Of a stretch of DNA of 64,000 nucleotides, positions 41,703-50,232 are shown piece by piece (position 1 is the stretch's first letter; each line of letters opens with the position of its first letter). A model generated the notes under the pieces. That model saw nothing but the letters and a program-made list of their open reading frames with translations. It had not been told where the DNA came from and ran no database searches. Made by a program: the position numbers and the translations under genes. Source of the stretch: Pukyongia salina (GTDB taxonomy: Bacteria > Bacteroidota > Bacteroidia > Flavobacteriales > Flavobacteriaceae); the NCBI RefSeq assembly GCF_002966125.1, contig NZ_CP027062.1, forward strand, positions 1,612,001-1,676,000, written 5' to 3'.

Positions 41703-42608
41703 ATGTTAAGCAGAAGGCAGAAACATTTTCTTTTAAAATCTTTCAGCTTGATTTCTGTGATTAGGGGGTATAATATTCTTATTATAATCCTTGCACAATA
41801 CCTTACCTCCATTTATATCCTCGCACCAAACCTGCCCTTACGAAAAGTATTGTTCGATCCTAACCTGCTTATGCTTGTACTGGCATCTGCCGCTGCTATC
41901 GCCGGAGGTTATATCATAAACAGTTTTTACGACAGGGAGAAGGATCTAATCAACAGACCGCACAAGACCATGCTGGACAGGCTTGTGAGTCAGCGTACCA
42001 AACTCACAACCTATTTCGTTCTCAATTTCATATCGGTGATCTTTGCCAGCTACGTTTCCTTTAGGGCTGTTATGTTCTTTAGTCTCTATATTTTTGCTAT
42101 CTGGTATTATTCGCACCGACTTAAAAAATACCCCTTTATTGGAAATATCACAGCAGCCATCCTGGCGGTGATACCATTTTTTGCCGTGTTTATTTACTAC
42201 AAGAATTTCGATCTGGTGATCTTTGTGCATGCAACCTTTCTTTTCCTGGTGATCTCCATGAGGGAGCTTGTAAAAGACCTGGAAAACATCAAGGGTGATT
42301 TCGCGCAAAATTACCGCACCATCCCGGTGGTTTATGGAGAACGAACTTCTAAACGAATGCTTACCTTGCTTGCCGCACTAACATTGATCCCGGTATATTT
42401 CCTACTCACAAAATTTGATATAGGTTATATGGTACTTTACTTTTACGCCAGTATACCCGGATTAATACTATTCCTTGTCTTTTTATGGATTTCAGCAAAA
42501 AAACTACACTATATATTACTGCATACCATATTGAAACTGGTAATCGTGGTGGGTGTGTTTAGTATCGTATTGATAGATGTGAATGTCCTGCTCAATAGAA
42601 TATTCTAA
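41703..42608 (+). CDS. UbiA-family membrane prenyltransferase
   Basis: 301 residues, 8-9 transmembrane helices. First aspartate-rich motif in NSFYDREKDLINRP (Asn/Asp ligands for Mg-diphosphate), second motif in VKDLENIKGDFAQNYRTIPVVYG. This moves a polyprenyl chain onto an acceptor; in this group the closest annotated relatives are geranylgeranylglycerol-phosphate-type or quinone-type prenyltransferases, and the sequence does not decide between them. Follows mevalonate kinase by 23 bases. Confidence 0.85.
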   Translation: MLSRRQKHFLLKSFSLISVIRGYNILIIILAQYLTSIYILAPNLPLRKVLFDPNLLMLVLASAAAIAGGYIINSFYDREKDLINRPHKTMLDRLVSQRTKLTTYFVLNFISVIFASYVSFRAVMFFSLYIFAIWYYSHRLKKYPFIGNITAAILAVIPFFAVFIYYKNFDLVIFVHATFLFLVISMRELVKDLENIKGDFAQNYRTIPVVYGERTSKRMLTLLAALTLIPVYFLLTKFDIGYMVLYFYASIPGLILFLVFLWISAKKLHYILLHTILKLVIVVGVFSIVLIDVNVLLNRIF

Positions 42609-42776
42609 CCTGAAGTACAACTAGTCACAAGCAGATAGTTGGGTTTTATCTTTATTCTGAAAAGAAGTTATCCAAGCACTTTTGAGGGATCCGTGGTTGA
42701 TGAAATATAAAGTATTCTTCAAAAATTGAACAAATATTGAATTTAACTTTTATCACTGAAAACCAATGGCTTTGTA

Positions 42777-42784
42777 TATCTTTG
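42777..42784 (+). promoter_or_regulatory. Predicted -7 box of the pseudouridine synthase gene
   Basis: TATCTTTG 37 bases upstream of the ATG at 42822. Confidence 0.55.
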
Positions 42785-42821
42785 CCGAAAATTTAAAGGC
42801 TGGCAGATCAGCAAAATTAAT

Positions 42822-43679
42822 ATGAGTAAACAAGGGAACAGAGGAGCAGGAAAATCTACTGCAGGAAGAGAGAATAAACGCAGTGGCCAGGGTGCCAAAG
42901 GCAAAAAACCTCCATTTAAGAAAGATAACCGGCGAACTACAACTAATAAGGCGGGTAAAAAACAATCGGCAAATCCTGCCGATGGGATTAGACTCAATAA
43001 ATATATCGCCAATAGTGGGATATGTTCAAGAAGAGAAGCAGACACCTATATCGCAACAGGACTGGTGACGGTTAATGGCAAGATCATTAACGAAATGGGA
43101 TACAAAGTGAAGCTGGAGGATGATGTACGCTTTGATGGCCGCCGTATCAACCCCGAACCAAATACCTATGTGCTTCTAAATAAACCAAAGGGAGTTGCAA
43201 CTACCACCAGCGAATCTAAAGGCCTTACAGTAATGGACCTGATCTCTAATGCAACTTCAGCCAGAGTAAAACCGGTAGGAAGATTAGGGAGAAATGCTAC
43301 AGGATTGTTGCTTTTTACCAACGACGACGCCCTGGTGAAAAAGCTTCACTCTAAAGGGATGGATCGATTATTTCACATAGAGCTGGATAAAAACCTGAAG
43401 GCCGCAGATCTTCAGAAGATAAAAGAAGGACTAAAGATCGATGGGAAAGAGATCATGGTAGAAGAAGTGAGCTATGTAGACAATTCCCCTAAAAAAGAGG
43501 TTGGTCTACGCTTAAAACATATGGGAAATAGCGTGATTCGCGATATTTTCTCCCATTTGGGCTATGATGTGATCAAAGTAGATTGTGTTACCATCGCTCA
43601 CCTCACAAAAAAGGATCTTCCCAGAGGCAGATGGAAGCTATTAACGCAGGCGGAAACAGAACTTTTCAGGATGTTATAA
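42822..43679 (+). CDS. RsuA/RluB-family pseudouridine synthase, catalytic Asp replaced
   Basis: 285 residues. Residues 1-52 are a basic, Gly/Lys/Arg-rich low-complexity tail; then an S4 RNA-binding domain (IRLNKYIANSGICSRREADTYIATGLVTVNG) and the synthase domain (YVLLNKPKGVATTTSE; KPVGRLGRNATGLLLFTND). In this family the loop reads GRLD, where the Asp is the catalytic residue; here it is GRLG (Gly156, codon GGG at 43287-43289). Either the enzyme is inactive and now only binds rRNA, or the loop uses another residue. Folding motifs on both sides are intact, so it is not a decayed gene. Single gene. Confidence 0.88.
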   Translation: MSKQGNRGAGKSTAGRENKRSGQGAKGKKPPFKKDNRRTTTNKAGKKQSANPADGIRLNKYIANSGICSRREADTYIATGLVTVNGKIINEMGYKVKLEDDVRFDGRRINPEPNTYVLLNKPKGVATTTSESKGLTVMDLISNATSARVKPVGRLGRNATGLLLFTNDDALVKKLHSKGMDRLFHIELDKNLKAADLQKIKEGLKIDGKEIMVEEVSYVDNSPKKEVGLRLKHMGNSVIRDIFSHLGYDVIKVDCVTIAHLTKKDLPRGRWKLLTQAETELFRML

Positions 43680-43982
43680 AATTAATAAGGAATTAACTTG
43701 TAATTCAATTTTTTTTATTTCATTTGCACCCGATTTAGCTGAACAAATTGAAATATGTTTTTAAGTTCGGGTTTTTGAAAAATAGGAAGTTATATTCAAA
43801 AACAGGATTCCAGGTAATCCGCCGAAATTTAAAGCTAGCTTCCGAAGATATATCATACAACTGGCATCTGATCATTTCCGCATCAGTATCTTCGCCCTTA
43901 CCTATTCGTGTATAGTATTCATTGATTGCGCGTAAAGTGCCCGAACCGGCATTACTATCAAACTTTCAATTTAAAAATTACA
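43680..43982 (+). other. 303-bp non-coding leader of the polyamine operon
   Basis: AT-rich gap with no ORF of note. Only a weak promoter (TATCTTCG near 43889, one mismatch to TAnnTTTG) is visible; the distance to the arginine decarboxylase ATG allows a 5' leader of about 90 bases. I see no defined riboswitch or terminator. Confidence 0.4.
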
Positions 43983-45437
43983 ATGAATACTAAATACATA
44001 GATCTAATAGATCAAACCTACGATTTCCCACAGAACGAGTTCTCTCTTGACGGGTCCCAACTTAATTTCCACGATGTGAACCTAATGGATCTTGTCGAAA
44101 AATACGGGGCTCCTCTTAAATTTACTTATCTGCCGAAAATTTCGGAAAATATCCAACGGTCGAAAACATGGTTTAAAACCGCTATGGAAAAGCACAACTA
44201 TAAGGGTAAGTATAATTATAGTTATTGCACAAAAAGTTCGCATTTTAAGCATGTGCTTGAAAAGGCTTTGGAGAACGACATACATATCGAGACTTCCTCG
44301 GCTTTCGATATAGACATAGTGGAACGCTTGAAAAAAGATGGCAAAATAACCAACGACACCTTCGTGCTTTGCAATGGTTTTAAAAGAGCGCAATATGTAA
44401 CCAACATCGCCAGACTCATTAATAACGGACATCTAAACTGCCTACCTATCATCGATAACTACGACGAGGTAGAGTTACTTTCGGAAGAAATTCAGGGAGA
44501 TTTTAATATCGGGATTAGAATTGCATCGGAAGAAGAACCCAAATTCGAGTTCTACACTTCTCGCCTGGGAATAGGCTATAAGAATATAGTCCCCTTTTAC
44601 GAAGAGCAAATTAAAACCAACGAGCGGGTGAACCTGAAAATGCTTCACTTTTTCATCAATACCGGGATTAAGGATAACGCGTATTACTGGAATGAATTAC
44701 TGAAGTGCCTGAAGGTTTACGTGAAGTTGAAGAAAATATGCCCAAGCCTGGACAGCCTCAATATTGGTGGGGGATTCCCTATTAAGAATTCGCTCACTTT
44801 CGACTATGACTACGAATACATGGTAGACGAGATCATTAATCAGATAGGTCTGGCATGCGCAGAAGCCGAAGTTCCGGTTCCGCACATTTTCACCGAATTT
44901 GGAAGTTTTACAGTAGGAGAGAGTGGTGGTGCCATTTACGAAGTATTGCATCAGAAACAACAGAATGACAGGGAAAAATGGAACATGATCAATTCGTCAT
45001 TTATAACCACCCTGCCAGATACCTGGGCTATCAATAAACGTTTTATCATGCTGGCTGTTAATCGCTGGCACGATGAATACGAAAGAGTGCTCTTAGGTGG
45101 TTTAACCTGCGATAGCGACGATTATTACAACAGTGAACAAAACCTGAATGCCATTTACTTGCCAAAATTTAAGAAGGAGAAACCTCTGTATATTGGGTTT
45201 TTCCACACAGGGGCATATCAGGAGACCATAGGTGGTTTTGGAGGATTACAACACTGTTTGATCCCTACCCCTAAACATATTCTTATAGATCGGGATGCCG
45301 ATGGAGAGATTATCTCTACCGTATTTGCCGAACAACAAACCAGTGAACATTTGCTGTCTATTTTAGGGTATAAACCTCTTGAGGTTGATAGCTCGGAAGA
45401 AGCAGAAGTGCCTATACATCAATTATCTAAATTTTAA
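43983..45437 (+). CDS. speA: Biosynthetic arginine decarboxylase (fold III, PLP)
   Basis: 484 residues from ATG 43983 (MNTKYIDLIDQTYDFPQNEF); a longer in-frame start at 43926 adds 19 residues without homology. PLP-barrel features: the Lys in YNYSYCTKSSHFKHVLEKAL (Schiff-base lysine region), HIETSSAFDIDIV, FINTGIKDN, LNIGGGFPI and FTEFGSFTVGESG. Converts arginine to agmatine with CO2 release. Shorter than E. coli SpeA, lacking the extra insertion. First gene of a polyamine operon; the agmatinase gene starts 4 bases after its stop. Confidence 0.88.
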   Translation: MNTKYIDLIDQTYDFPQNEFSLDGSQLNFHDVNLMDLVEKYGAPLKFTYLPKISENIQRSKTWFKTAMEKHNYKGKYNYSYCTKSSHFKHVLEKALENDIHIETSSAFDIDIVERLKKDGKITNDTFVLCNGFKRAQYVTNIARLINNGHLNCLPIIDNYDEVELLSEEIQGDFNIGIRIASEEEPKFEFYTSRLGIGYKNIVPFYEEQIKTNERVNLKMLHFFINTGIKDNAYYWNELLKCLKVYVKLKKICPSLDSLNIGGGFPIKNSLTFDYDYEYMVDEIINQIGLACAEAEVPVPHIFTEFGSFTVGESGGAIYEVLHQKQQNDREKWNMINSSFITTLPDTWAINKRFIMLAVNRWHDEYERVLLGGLTCDSDDYYNSEQNLNAIYLPKFKKEKPLYIGFFHTGAYQETIGGFGGLQHCLIPTPKHILIDRDADGEIISTVFAEQQTSEHLLSILGYKPLEVDSSEEAEVPIHQLSKF

Positions 45438-45441
45438 CTAC

Positions 45442-46371
45442 ATGTCTATTAAAACCTATGCGGGAATACCCGCACAGTATGCGACTTCCGAAAATTCGAA
45501 GATCGTATTGATCCCGGTTCCTTTTGATGGAACCAGTACCTGGCAAAAAGGTGCCGATAAAGGCCCCGAGGCCTTTTTACACGCTTCAGAAAATATGGAG
45601 CTCTATGACATTGAAACCGAAACAGAGGTGTATAAACACGGTATTTTCCTTGCTGAACCCATCCTTGAAAGCAGCTCGGCTGAAGCCATGGTAACAGCGG
45701 TTTATAAACGAACCAAAGACTACATTTTACGTAATAAATTTGTCACCATCTTTGGCGGAGAACACAGCATCTCTATAGGAACTATTCGCGCCTTCAACGA
45801 TTGTTTCGAAGATCTATCAGTACTACACATAGACGCACATGCAGATCTTAGGAAATCATACGAAGGTTCTGCGTACAACCATGCCTGTGCCGTTCATGAG
45901 GCGAGCCAAACTACCAATCTTGTTCAAGTAGGAATTCGTTCTATGGACATATCGGAAGCAGACTACATGGATGACGAAAAGACCTTTTTTGCTCATGAAA
46001 TGGCCAGTGACGAATACTGGATGGACAATGCCCTTGATGCTTTGGGAGAAAACGTTTTCATCACCTTCGACCTGGATGCTTTGGACCCATCTATCATGCC
46101 GGCTACCGGAACACCGGAACCGGGTGGAATGCTGTGGTACGAAACCCTGGAATTCTTAAGAAAGGTTTTTAGCGAGCGAAACGTAGTAGGTTTTGATATC
46201 GTAGAACTTTGTCCGAAAAAATACGATAAATCGTCAGATTTTCTGGCCGCTAAACTATACTACAAAATGTTGAGCTATAAATTCGAGTTGGACGAATCTG
46301 AGGATGAGTTTGAAAGCAATTTCAAGCAGGAGAAAAGTTCACTTCAAAAATTCCAGATAGACCATGACTAA
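45442..46371 (+). CDS. speB: Agmatinase/arginase-family ureohydrolase
   Basis: 309 residues from ATG 45442. Dinuclear Mn site residues are complete: GGEHSIS, HIDAHADLRKSYEGSAYNHACAVHEA and FDLDALDPSIMPATGTPEPGG. Given the arginine decarboxylase directly upstream, the expected substrate is agmatine (giving putrescine and urea). The C-terminal acidic tail (DESEDEFESNFKQEK) is an add-on. The following gene starts 8 bases before its stop. Confidence 0.88.
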   Translation: MSIKTYAGIPAQYATSENSKIVLIPVPFDGTSTWQKGADKGPEAFLHASENMELYDIETETEVYKHGIFLAEPILESSSAEAMVTAVYKRTKDYILRNKFVTIFGGEHSISIGTIRAFNDCFEDLSVLHIDAHADLRKSYEGSAYNHACAVHEASQTTNLVQVGIRSMDISEADYMDDEKTFFAHEMASDEYWMDNALDALGENVFITFDLDALDPSIMPATGTPEPGGMLWYETLEFLRKVFSERNVVGFDIVELCPKKYDKSSDFLAAKLYYKMLSYKFELDESEDEFESNFKQEKSSLQKFQIDHD

Positions 46372-47341
46372 TTCAAAAGGAAGTATTTCTCAATTTATGG
46401 AGCATTATTATCTCCATTTCAACGCTGCGGCTGTTGTTGATGCGGCCAAAGGGTATGAGAAGCAGCTTTCAAAAGGATCCAAAATGTTGGTTTCCCTTGC
46501 CGGAGCCATGAGTACAGCAGAACTGGGGAAGATCTTTGCGGAGATAATCCGTCAGGATAAAGTACAGATCATTTCCTGTACCGGAGCGAATCTGGAGGAG
46601 GACATTATGAATCTTGTTGCTCATTCTCACTATAAGCGCATCCCCGAATACAGAGACCTCACTCCACAACAGGAATGGGATCTCCTGGAGAAAGGACTCA
46701 ACCGGGTTACAGACACCTGTATCCCGGAGGAGGAGGCCTTCAGAAGGCTTCAGCAACATATAGTAAAAATATGGAAGGACGCCGAAGCTAAAGGCGAACG
46801 TTATTTTCCTCACGAATTCATGTATAAAATGCTTTTGAGTGGTGTCCTTGAGGAATATTACGAGATCGACCTGAAAGATTCTTGGATGTACGCAGCAGCA
46901 GAGAAGAACCTGCCAATGGTAGTGCCGGGTTGGGAAGACAGTACCATGGGGAACATCTTTGCGAGCTATGTGATTAAGGGTGAACTGAAGGCAAGTACCA
47001 TGAAATCGGGGATTGAGTATATGGCTTTCTTAGCAGATTGGTATTCGGATAATTCTAATAACGGTATCGGATTTTTTCAAATCGGTGGAGGAATTGCGGG
47101 CGATTTTCCTATCTGTGTGGTTCCAATGCTATACCAGGATCTCGATCGGACAGATACCCCTTTCTGGAGTTATTTCTGCCAGATATCCGATTCGACAACC
47201 AGTTATGGAAGTTATTCGGGAGCCGTGCCCAATGAGAAGATCACTTGGGGAAAACTAGGTATTGATACGCCAAAATTTATTATTGAGAGTGATGCGACTA
47301 TCGTTGCCCCGCTAATATTTGCATACTTATTAAATATGTAA
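46364..47341 (+). CDS. Deoxyhypusine synthase-like protein (putative homospermidine synthase)
   Basis: 325 residues. NAD-linked Rossmann-type fold of the deoxyhypusine synthase family: MLVSLAGAMSTAELGKIFAEIIRQDKVQIISCTGANLEED near the start, GGGIAGDFPIC, SGAVPNEKITWGKL with the catalytic lysine (Lys297), and IESDATIVAPLIFAYLL. Bacteria lack eIF5A, so this branch is thought to join aminobutyl groups onto putrescine (homospermidine). Placed directly after speA and speB, with an 8-base overlap, it would convert their putrescine to a longer polyamine. No AdoMet decarboxylase is present, which suits this route. Confidence 0.82.
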   Translation: MTNSKGSISQFMEHYYLHFNAAAVVDAAKGYEKQLSKGSKMLVSLAGAMSTAELGKIFAEIIRQDKVQIISCTGANLEEDIMNLVAHSHYKRIPEYRDLTPQQEWDLLEKGLNRVTDTCIPEEEAFRRLQQHIVKIWKDAEAKGERYFPHEFMYKMLLSGVLEEYYEIDLKDSWMYAAAEKNLPMVVPGWEDSTMGNIFASYVIKGELKASTMKSGIEYMAFLADWYSDNSNNGIGFFQIGGGIAGDFPICVVPMLYQDLDRTDTPFWSYFCQISDSTTSYGSYSGAVPNEKITWGKLGIDTPKFIIESDATIVAPLIFAYLLNM

Positions 47342-47345
47342 GGAA

Positions 47346-47636
47346 ATGAAAAGAATTATAGTTGATTATTCGAAACTTACCGACGCGATCCTGGACCTGC
47401 TGGTGGAAAAATATCCATCTGGATACGACCCAAAGGACATTATCGTTTTCCGGAATGCACAGAACGAAGTTGTGGAATGTGTTGAAGTGAGGACAGACGA
47501 TACCATCTACCTCGTAAAGGTGAGTAAGCGCCTGGTGGTTGCCATGGAAGATTATGAAGACGATCAGAACGACGACTACGAGGATGATAATGAGGATGAG
47601 GTTTTCGAAGAGACCGCAGATGAATTTGACGACTGA
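47346..47636 (+). CDS. Small acidic protein, function unknown
   Basis: 96 residues: a folded N-terminal part (MKRIIVDYSKLTDAILDLLVEKYPSGYDPKDIIVF, ECVEVRTDDTIYLVKVSKRL) and a very acidic tail (about 70-96, Asp and Glu rich). It starts 4 bases after the polyamine-synthase stop and its stop overlaps the next ATG (TGATG), so it is in the same operon. Similar short proteins occur at this place in other Flavobacteriaceae, with no known function. A polyamine-binding or sensing role for the acidic tail is speculation. Confidence 0.65.
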   Translation: MKRIIVDYSKLTDAILDLLVEKYPSGYDPKDIIVFRNAQNEVVECVEVRTDDTIYLVKVSKRLVVAMEDYEDDQNDDYEDDNEDEVFEETADEFDD

Positions 47637-48412
47637 TGTATCCTGTTAGGTCAATTCAGATCGCCCGTCGTATCAATATCCGGGCTACCAAAGATAGTTT
47701 AAAGCACGAACTCATTTTTAATGACAGTGATGAACTATTCTATAAACTGGACGAGAAACAATATCTCTATATCTTTCAGTTTGGGATTGTCTGTTTTTTC
47801 AATGTGAACAACGGATCCATTCTTAAACATATAGAGCGTATAAAACCTTTTTCCAACGGGGAAGTACGCAGTTCCCTGTCTGAAGATTTCCTGGTTTTTG
47901 TAAAAAAGGATGGATTCGACGTTTCGTTTAATAGTGTAACCCTTCCGTATCTGGATCAGGAGATGGTTCGTCTGGTGATGCTGCACACCTCACAAAGTGT
48001 AGCCTTAGACCGTTATGCAGAAGTAACAGGGGCTTTATTGGAAGAAGCCAGTATTCACACTTCCTATCTGGAAAAAAAAGGGACCTTGAATATCTCCAAA
48101 TCTAAATTAAAGCGATTAATTGGTAAGAATCTAAGGTTGAAGAATGGTATATATGAGAATCTATACATTTTCGATGCTCCCGAAAGTACCTGGGAGGACG
48201 AAAAACTCGCGGTTCTGGATAAGAAACTTAAACATACCTTCGACCTGAAGAACCGTTATCGCTATGTACAGGACCGTATAGATATTATTAAAGAGAATCT
48301 GCAATTATTTAAGGATATATGGGATCATAAAGAAAGTAGTACCCTGGAATGGATCATTATTATTCTCATTTTTGTTGAGATAATTGATCTTTTCGTGGGT
48401 AAAATATTTTAA
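47636..48412 (+). CDS. RMD1/DUF155-family membrane protein
   Basis: 258 residues: N-terminal RMD1 (DUF155) domain, with YLYIFQFGIVCFFNVNNGSILKHIERIKPF and LPYLDQEMVRLVMLHTSQSVALDRYAEV, followed by a helical middle (YRYVQDRIDIIKENLQLFKDIWDHKESSTLEW) and a C-terminal transmembrane helix (IIIILIFVEIIDLF). Yeast relatives act at mitochondria; the bacterial function is not known. Overlaps the previous stop by 1 base (TGATG). Confidence 0.8.
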   Translation: MYPVRSIQIARRINIRATKDSLKHELIFNDSDELFYKLDEKQYLYIFQFGIVCFFNVNNGSILKHIERIKPFSNGEVRSSLSEDFLVFVKKDGFDVSFNSVTLPYLDQEMVRLVMLHTSQSVALDRYAEVTGALLEEASIHTSYLEKKGTLNISKSKLKRLIGKNLRLKNGIYENLYIFDAPESTWEDEKLAVLDKKLKHTFDLKNRYRYVQDRIDIIKENLQLFKDIWDHKESSTLEWIIIILIFVEIIDLFVGKIF

Positions 48413-48445
48413 TTTCAACATGTTCAGACTAAATAACGATTCATC

Positions 48446-48859
48446 ATGCAACAAAATTTTCACCTTTCACTTCCTTGTCTGCACGTAGAGGCGACTAGAA
48501 AGTTCTATAAAACCATTCTCGGTGCCGAGATTGGTAGAAGTGCTCAAAACTGGATAGATGTAGATCTCTTCGGAAATCAGATCACCTTCGCAAAAGTTGG
48601 AAAGTATAAATTCGATTATCCGAAGTACAGCTTTGGGAATACCGTGTTGCCTTCATTTCATTTTGGAGTGATCCTGTCTGGTGACCTCTGGAAGAAAATG
48701 CATAACAGAATTAAAAAAGATGGCAATTTTCACATCCCCGAAACAATGTTTCTCGATGGAAAGACAGGGGAGCATAAATCGTTCTTTGTGCAGGATCCCA
48801 ACGGGTATATAATCGAATTCAAGTGTTTTAAAGAAGCGGCAGACGTATTTAAATCTTAA
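48446..48859 (+). CDS. VOC-fold (glyoxalase-like) protein
   Basis: 137 residues of the vicinal oxygen chelate fold: HLSLPCLHVEATRKFYKTILGAEIGRSAQNW, then FGVILSGDLWKKMHNRI, KSFFVQDPNGYIIEFKCF. Metal ligands are partly conserved (His in LSLPCL and Glu in IIEFK). The substrate is unknown. Ends in a 4-base convergent overlap (TTAA) with the stop of the membrane glycosyltransferase gene. Confidence 0.85.
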   Translation: MQQNFHLSLPCLHVEATRKFYKTILGAEIGRSAQNWIDVDLFGNQITFAKVGKYKFDYPKYSFGNTVLPSFHFGVILSGDLWKKMHNRIKKDGNFHIPETMFLDGKTGEHKSFFVQDPNGYIIEFKCFKEAADVFKS

Positions 48860-50229
48860 GTAGCCGATAGCCGGGTTTGAAACGATCTGGTGATCTCCCA
48901 GATCGCGAAACTTAGCAACAGGATATATTCTGTTGCTACCAGCCACATATTTTCCGAATAGCCCTCTGCTCTATATGCCGAGTAACTTAAAAATACCAGG
49001 CCACTCCATAGGATGGGAAAGCGGTATTTGGTGAACAGGCACAACAATAAAGGTGTGGCAACATACCACGGATGTACAGTGGTTGAAAGCAGGAAATAAA
49101 AAGAGATCGCAAATAACATTCCGGTAAATAGTTGCTTGCCGGTCTTATTTCTTCTGAAGAAACTAATACTTAGAACAAAGGCGATGACAATAAGCGGTAG
49201 GATCTTCCCAACCGTTTGGATAGGGTCCCAGCCGTTCACCTGAAAACCAATCCATCTTATTACATAGAATACGCTCGCGTTGAATTCGAAATCCTGAAAC
49301 CACAGGGAGATCGTCTTCAGGAAATTTCTGGCAAATTCAGAAGAATAAAAAGGGAGGAAACTCACAATCACAGTGGCCAATACCATCCAGTAGAACTTTT
49401 TTAGTTTCCAGAAACCTGTGCCGAACAAACCCTTATCTACAAAATATTGATAGTAAAGTGGAAGGAAAATTAACGGAATGAGTTTTACCGAAATTGACAA
49501 TCCGAGTAAAACCGCAGAAAACAACCATTTTTTATGGATTAGGAGGTACAGGGACCAGATGAGAAAGAATAACATAACGCCTTCAAAATGAAGGTTGCCA
49601 CAAAGCTCAATGATGATAAACGGATTGAGAAAAAACCAGAAAATTCTATGTATAGGCAACTTGAAGTGCTCGAGCAATTTCTTTCCAAAATACAAGATCC
49701 CGATATCCGCCAGGATGATGATGAGGCGTAAAACAATTACCGAAGCCATAATACTTTTACCGGTAAAGAATCCGGCAATGGCAAAAAACAGCTGATTTAC
49801 AGGTGGGTAGTTGCTAAAATGACTACCGTTCAATTGACCCATGCCGGCATAAAGTTCGGTCGCCGTGGCGATCTCGACACCGGGGAAATTAGTCGGATTG
49901 GATATGAACATCTCGGGTGTAAAGATGTAGGGATTCACGGCCTGACTTATCAACTGACCGTCCCACAGAAAGCGATAGAAATCCTGGGATAGATTTGGGA
50001 TTGCCGGGAGAAACAGGAGTCTGAAAACAATCCCCATTCCCGCTAAAAGCCAGAAATTCCAGCCAAATATCTTTATGAGGTAATATGTGAATACAAAGAG
50101 AGCTGTGTAAAGTGATATGAGTTTTATAAAATCACTTCGCAGCAGATCGTATGCAAAACTACCGTAGAAAATTGCGCATAGCAGCGCAATAACCAGGGGA
50201 ATACGATAATTCTTTATATACGAAAACAT
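48856..50229 (-). CDS. GT-C/DUF2029-type membrane glycosyltransferase
   Basis: 457 residues, about 11 transmembrane helices. The first large loop has the D-x-F-R-F-L-W-D-G pattern (LSQDFYRFLWDGQLISQAVNPYIFTPEMF) typical of polyprenyl-phosphate-dependent mannosyl- or arabinosyltransferases (GT87-like). It likely builds an envelope glycan or lipid-linked sugar. It starts 4 bases after the end of the beta-propeller gene in the same direction, so the two are likely cotranscribed. Confidence 0.78.
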   Translation of the reverse strand: MFSYIKNYRIPLVIALLCAIFYGSFAYDLLRSDFIKLISLYTALFVFTYYLIKIFGWNFWLLAGMGIVFRLLFLPAIPNLSQDFYRFLWDGQLISQAVNPYIFTPEMFISNPTNFPGVEIATATELYAGMGQLNGSHFSNYPPVNQLFFAIAGFFTGKSIMASVIVLRLIIILADIGILYFGKKLLEHFKLPIHRIFWFFLNPFIIIELCGNLHFEGVMLFFLIWSLYLLIHKKWLFSAVLLGLSISVKLIPLIFLPLYYQYFVDKGLFGTGFWKLKKFYWMVLATVIVSFLPFYSSEFARNFLKTISLWFQDFEFNASVFYVIRWIGFQVNGWDPIQTVGKILPLIVIAFVLSISFFRRNKTGKQLFTGMLFAISFYFLLSTTVHPWYVATPLLLCLFTKYRFPILWSGLVFLSYSAYRAEGYSENMWLVATEYILLLSFAIWEITRSFQTRLSAT

Positions 50230-50232
50230 GTT

